DNA of 6,275 nt from an uncultured bacterium (lineage in GTDB: Bacteria > Desulfobacterota > Desulfovibrionia > Desulfovibrionales > Desulfovibrionaceae). The stretch covers positions 1-6,275 of the forward strand of contig CAJMRA010000154.1 of NCBI GenBank assembly GCA_905215675.1, written 5' to 3'. Each line of letters opens with the position of its first letter. Position 1 is the stretch's first letter. Position numbers and translations under genes: made by a program. Of this stretch, positions 4,304 through 6,275 are shown piece after piece. The notes below the pieces were generated by a model that saw only the letters and a program-made list of their open reading frames with translations, searched no databases and was not told the origin of the DNA.

Positions 4304-5692
4304 CTATATTTTTTGCAGAATCGCGCCGAACATCCCTTCCATGAAGGGGTGATCATGCGGCGTCTGCATCTGTTCCAGACAACGCAGGCCCGCAGCTTCC
4401 AGACGCCGCACGACGTGTTCGTTTTCGGCGGGATGCAGCGTGCATGTCATATAGACGAGGCAGCGGCCCGGCAGCAGACGCCCCGCAAGCGCAAGCGCAA
4501 TATCGTATTGCAATTGCGGAAAATCAGCCATCCGCTTCGTATGACGGCGAATGTCCGGCCGTCGCGCCAGCACGCCCAGGCCGCTGCACGGCACATCCGC
4601 CAGAATGCAGCCCGGCCAGCGCCGCACGGGCGGTCGCCGTCCGTCGGCCAGCGCCGCCGGGGGCATCTCCAGACGCAAGCGCCGGAAATGTCCGGGCAAC
4701 TGCCGCAACCGCGCCCACGAGGCGTCGGAACACAGGCCGACGCGCGCGCCCTGCTCCGCCGCCAGCGCGGCCTTGCCGCCGTAGCCGCAGCAGGCGTCCC
4801 AGAGAGGCCCTTCCCCCATGCCCGCCCTGTCCCACAAGGCGGACATCAGCCATTGCGATCCTGCGGACTGGGAAGAAAGCCTCCCCTCTTCCATCAGCAA
4901 GGCCAGCTTCTCCCCGCTCTCCGGGGTCGGCAGTCCGCCGGGAAAGGCCACGCCCCACGCTCCCACGGCAACGGGCCGCCGCTCCCCGTCGCCCGCGTTC
5001 AGCAGCTCCTGCCGCAGACGCGCCGCCTGCGGTCGCCCGGCGTGAATGCGAAAGGCCGCCACGGGGCGCGCCTGACTCCGGCAGGCCAGCCGTTCCGCCG
5101 TCTCCCTGCCGTAGGCGCGTTCCCACATTCTGTAGACGAGTTCCGGCAGGGCAAAAAAACGCGCCCGTACCGCCGGGCTGTCCGCCGCCTCTCCCTGCGC
5201 CACATAAAAATCCGCCTCATGAACGGCCGTTCCCCAGCGTTGCAGCGATCGCAGAACCCCGTTGACGAGCTTTCCCAGACCCGGCCCGTAGACCCGCCGC
5301 GCCGCATCCACCGCCGTGGAAAGCACGGCATACGCCGGAACGCGCTCAAGAAACAGCATGCCGTATGCCGCGACCAGCAACAACCGCCGCAACGGCAGGG
5401 GCAAGTTCTCGGGACGCGGCAACAGACGCCGCAGCAGCCATTGCAGACGGATTTCCTGACGCAATGCGCCGTAAAAATATTCCGCCGTCAGATTCCTGTC
5501 CCGCCGTTCCGCCGTCGGCAGGGCCGCCAGCACGCTTTCCAGCGCCTCCTGCGCCGACGACGGCGCCGACTCCCCGTCCAGCAGGCTCAGGGCCTGCCAT
5601 GCCCAGACCAGCGCCGACGGCGACGCCTTGCGCAACTTGCCGGAAATGGTCGCGGTCTTGCGTTCCCGCGAAAAAGCAGCACCGTCAGACAT
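4304..5692 (-). CDS. rsmB: RsmB-type 16S rRNA (cytosine-C5) methyltransferase
   Basis: A 462-aa SAM-dependent RNA methyltransferase of the RsmB/NOP family, expected to make m5C in 16S rRNA. Residues about 25-155 form a NusB-like helical domain (AAYGMLFLERVPAYAVLSTA at 108-127, then GKLVNGVLRSL), which is diagnostic of RsmB over single-domain RsmF. The Rossmann domain begins near 290: motif I DACCGYGGK (299-307), an acidic motif II near D323, motif IV DVPCSGLGVLARRPD with C369, and motif VI MTCTLHPAENEH with C417. C369 and C417 correspond to the paired cysteines of this family; the motif VI cysteine is the usual nucleophile. Motif I normally reads close to D-CAAPGGK, so the CCGYGGK form is divergent, and the segment between motifs I and IV is somewhat short. 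Length is a little above the usual ~430 aa. ATG 5692 has GGGAG 9 nt upstream. Convergent with parB; there is no companion gene in the window. The exact target base is inferred from family membership. Confidence 0.87.
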   Translation of the reverse strand: MSDGAAFSRERKTATISGKLRKASPSALVWAWQALSLLDGESAPSSAQEALESVLAALPTAERRDRNLTAEYFYGALRQEIRLQWLLRRLLPRPENLPLPLRRLLLVAAYGMLFLERVPAYAVLSTAVDAARRVYGPGLGKLVNGVLRSLQRWGTAVHEADFYVAQGEAADSPAVRARFFALPELVYRMWERAYGRETAERLACRSQARPVAAFRIHAGRPQAARLRQELLNAGDGERRPVAVGAWGVAFPGGLPTPESGEKLALLMEEGRLSSQSAGSQWLMSALWDRAGMGEGPLWDACCGYGGKAALAAEQGARVGLCSDASWARLRQLPGHFRRLRLEMPPAALADGRRPPVRRWPGCILADVPCSGLGVLARRPDIRRHTKRMADFPQLQYDIALALAGRLLPGRCLVYMTCTLHPAENEHVVRRLEAAGLRCLEQMQTPHDHPFMEGMFGAILQKI

Positions 5693-5737
5693 ACGGATAG
5701 TCTCCCGCCATATAGCGTGTTAACACTCAATCGTTCT

Positions 5738-5795
5738 TCTGGGGGGAAGGAAACCCCCTTGGCTAGCGCGCAAGGGATGTTTCCTTCCCCCCAGA
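5738..5795. repeat. G-rich long hairpin H2 (repeat family H)
   Basis: The 17-bp perfect stem TCTGGGGGGAAGGAAAC (5738-5754) pairs with its complement at 5779-5795. An inner 6-bp stem CCCTTG/CAAGGG (5756-5761, 5771-5776) surrounds the loop GCTAGCGCG. It is 58 nt long, with the same plan as H1 (69-128). It lies 45 bp upstream of the methyltransferase start, between that gene and repeat D, preceded by the palindrome GTGTTAACAC (5717-5726). A similar C-rich stretch, CATCCTTCCCCC, follows at 5801-5812 and could compete for pairing. Confidence 0.7.
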
Positions 5796-5842
5796 CCCCC
5801 CATCCTTCCCCCAACGCGCTTTTTCAGAAAAGGAACACTGGC

Positions 5843-5970
5843 CAGGCGGTAAGTACTTTGCGGCACAACGCCACCCAGCCCGAAGCGAGCGAAAAAACGC
5901 GCTTTTCCGCGAAATGACAGGCCGAATGATTGAAACGCAACGCGGTTCAATCAAACTAAAAATGTTCTAA
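5843..5970 (-). repeat. Repeat family R, copy D (diverged)
   Basis: Opposite orientation to copy C. The A-tract hairpin is at 5886-5910 and a diverged core at 5915-5932 (about 14 of 18 bases). The first hairpin has become GATTGAA / TTCAATC, and the end reads TGTTCTAAA. The GC-rich hairpin iii is decayed (GGCGG...CGCC), and the fourth hairpin is only weakly visible around 5815-5835. This appears to be the oldest copy in the window, yet its first hairpin still pairs. Confidence 0.7.
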
Positions 5971-5996
5971 ATCGTTCTTCTGGGAGAAAGGTCCCC
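5969..5996 (+). repeat. Half copy H3 of hairpin family H
   Basis: AATCGTTCTTCTGGG repeats exactly the left flank and start of the left arm of H2 (5729-5743). It continues AGAAAGG and TCCCC, similar to the H2 arm. The complementary right arm is missing, so it cannot fold like H2. It begins at the end of repeat D, echoing the H1-after-copy-A order near position 66. Confidence 0.55.
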
Positions 5997-6025
5997 TCAA
6001 AACAAAATGTCATGAGCCCTGCGCC

Positions 6026-6173
6026 TAGAGTGTTTCACCTTTGAAAAAGGCGAAACGCGAGGCGGCGGCACAGCGCCGCCCGGCCCGAAGTGAGCGGAAA
6101 AACCGCGTTTTTTCCGCAAAACGACAGGCCGTATGGTTTGGAACGCGCAGCGTTTCAAACTGAAATTGCTCCA
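6026..6173 (-). repeat. Repeat family R, copy E (full length)
   Basis: Full 148-bp copy in reverse orientation to C. Hairpin iv is GTTTCACCTTT / AAAGGCGAAAC (6032-6056), hairpin iii GGCGGC / GCCGCC, and hairpin ii GCGGAAAAA with TTTTTTCCGC. The exact core is at 6122-6139, and the first hairpin is TTTGGAACGC / GCGTTTCAAA with one G-T wobble. It starts with TAGAG and ends with GCTCCA. No gene adjoins it inside the window. Confidence 0.88.
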
Positions 6174-6275
6174 GGGCCTGTTAACACTATTTTTCTATTT
6201 ATTTCAAATAAATAGAAAACATAGGCGACACATAACCTTTGAAAAGGACTTGCCGCCTGGCCTGTGCCCCCTCTG
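6174..6275. other. Unassigned tail with AT-rich perfect palindrome
   Basis: TTTTCTATTTATTT (6191-6204) is followed after one base by its exact complement AAATAAATAGAAAA (6206-6219), a 14-bp perfect inverted repeat. It is preceded by TGTTAACACT (6179-6188), the same 10-mer found at 5718-5727. On the minus strand the last ~70 bases are open in more than one frame up to stops near 6202-6207 and beyond, so the 3' end of a minus-strand gene beyond the window is possible but not decidable. The end of an insertion sequence or of another intergenic repeat is equally possible. Confidence 0.4.

Noticed and set aside
4313..5917. Very long plus-strand open frame (534 codons) opposite the methyltransferase
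   Set aside because: Its product is Arg/Gln/Pro/His-rich low-complexity sequence, antisense to a complete RsmB with all motifs; it continues into hairpins and repeats.
6031..6038. TGTTTCAC in repeat E as a second parS
   Set aside because: Only the left half matches; the right half is CTTTGAAA instead of GTGAAACA, and it is explained by repeat hairpin iv.
1..6275. CRISPR array
   Set aside because: The repeats are few, long, in both orientations, irregularly spaced and internally palindromic; there are no regular spacers and no cas genes.

Overview
The window reads as a piece of a moderately GC-rich proteobacterial chromosome. Chromosome-type ParA and ParB, a near-consensus parS site and intergenic spacers full of palindromic repeats would fit a Desulfovibrionaceae-like sulfate reducer. 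That placement comes from general protein flavour, not from a marker gene, and should be held loosely. No phage, CRISPR or complete insertion sequence is visible.

Layout from left to right. Positions 1-183 are a spacer of nested palindromic repeats. An exported DsbA-like thiol-disulfide protein (184-978, minus) and a single-domain CheY-like response regulator (1109-1489, minus) follow. The 169-bp gap before parA holds a sigma70-type promoter and a parS site, then parA (1659-2447, plus). A small zinc-ribbon protein of unknown function (2449-2844, minus) sits tail-to-tail with parA. A repeat copy fills most of the next spacer, then parB (3068-4078, plus). Another repeat copy starts on the parB stop codon. 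After a strong hairpin comes an RsmB-type rRNA cytosine methyltransferase (4304-5692, minus). The last 583 bp carry no convincing gene; they hold hairpins, two more repeat copies and an AT-rich palindrome.

ParA, ParB and parS form the origin-segregation module: ParB loads at parS, and ParA ATPase moves and separates the complexes. parS lies between the parA promoter and its ribosome binding site, so ParB occupancy could also repress parA. Unusually, parA and parB are not adjacent; an inverted gene and a repeat copy separate them. The other genes have no obvious functional link to segregation.

The most notable content is intergenic: about five copies of a ~148-bp element made of four consecutive hairpins, in both orientations. 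Hairpin arms show paired (compensatory) differences between copies, and an 18-base unpaired core is identical in four of them. A second family of ~60-nt hairpins with G-rich 17-bp stems is interleaved with it. This looks like a mosaic intergenic repeat system of the REP/BIME or MITE kind. I cannot tell from sequence alone whether it has been described.
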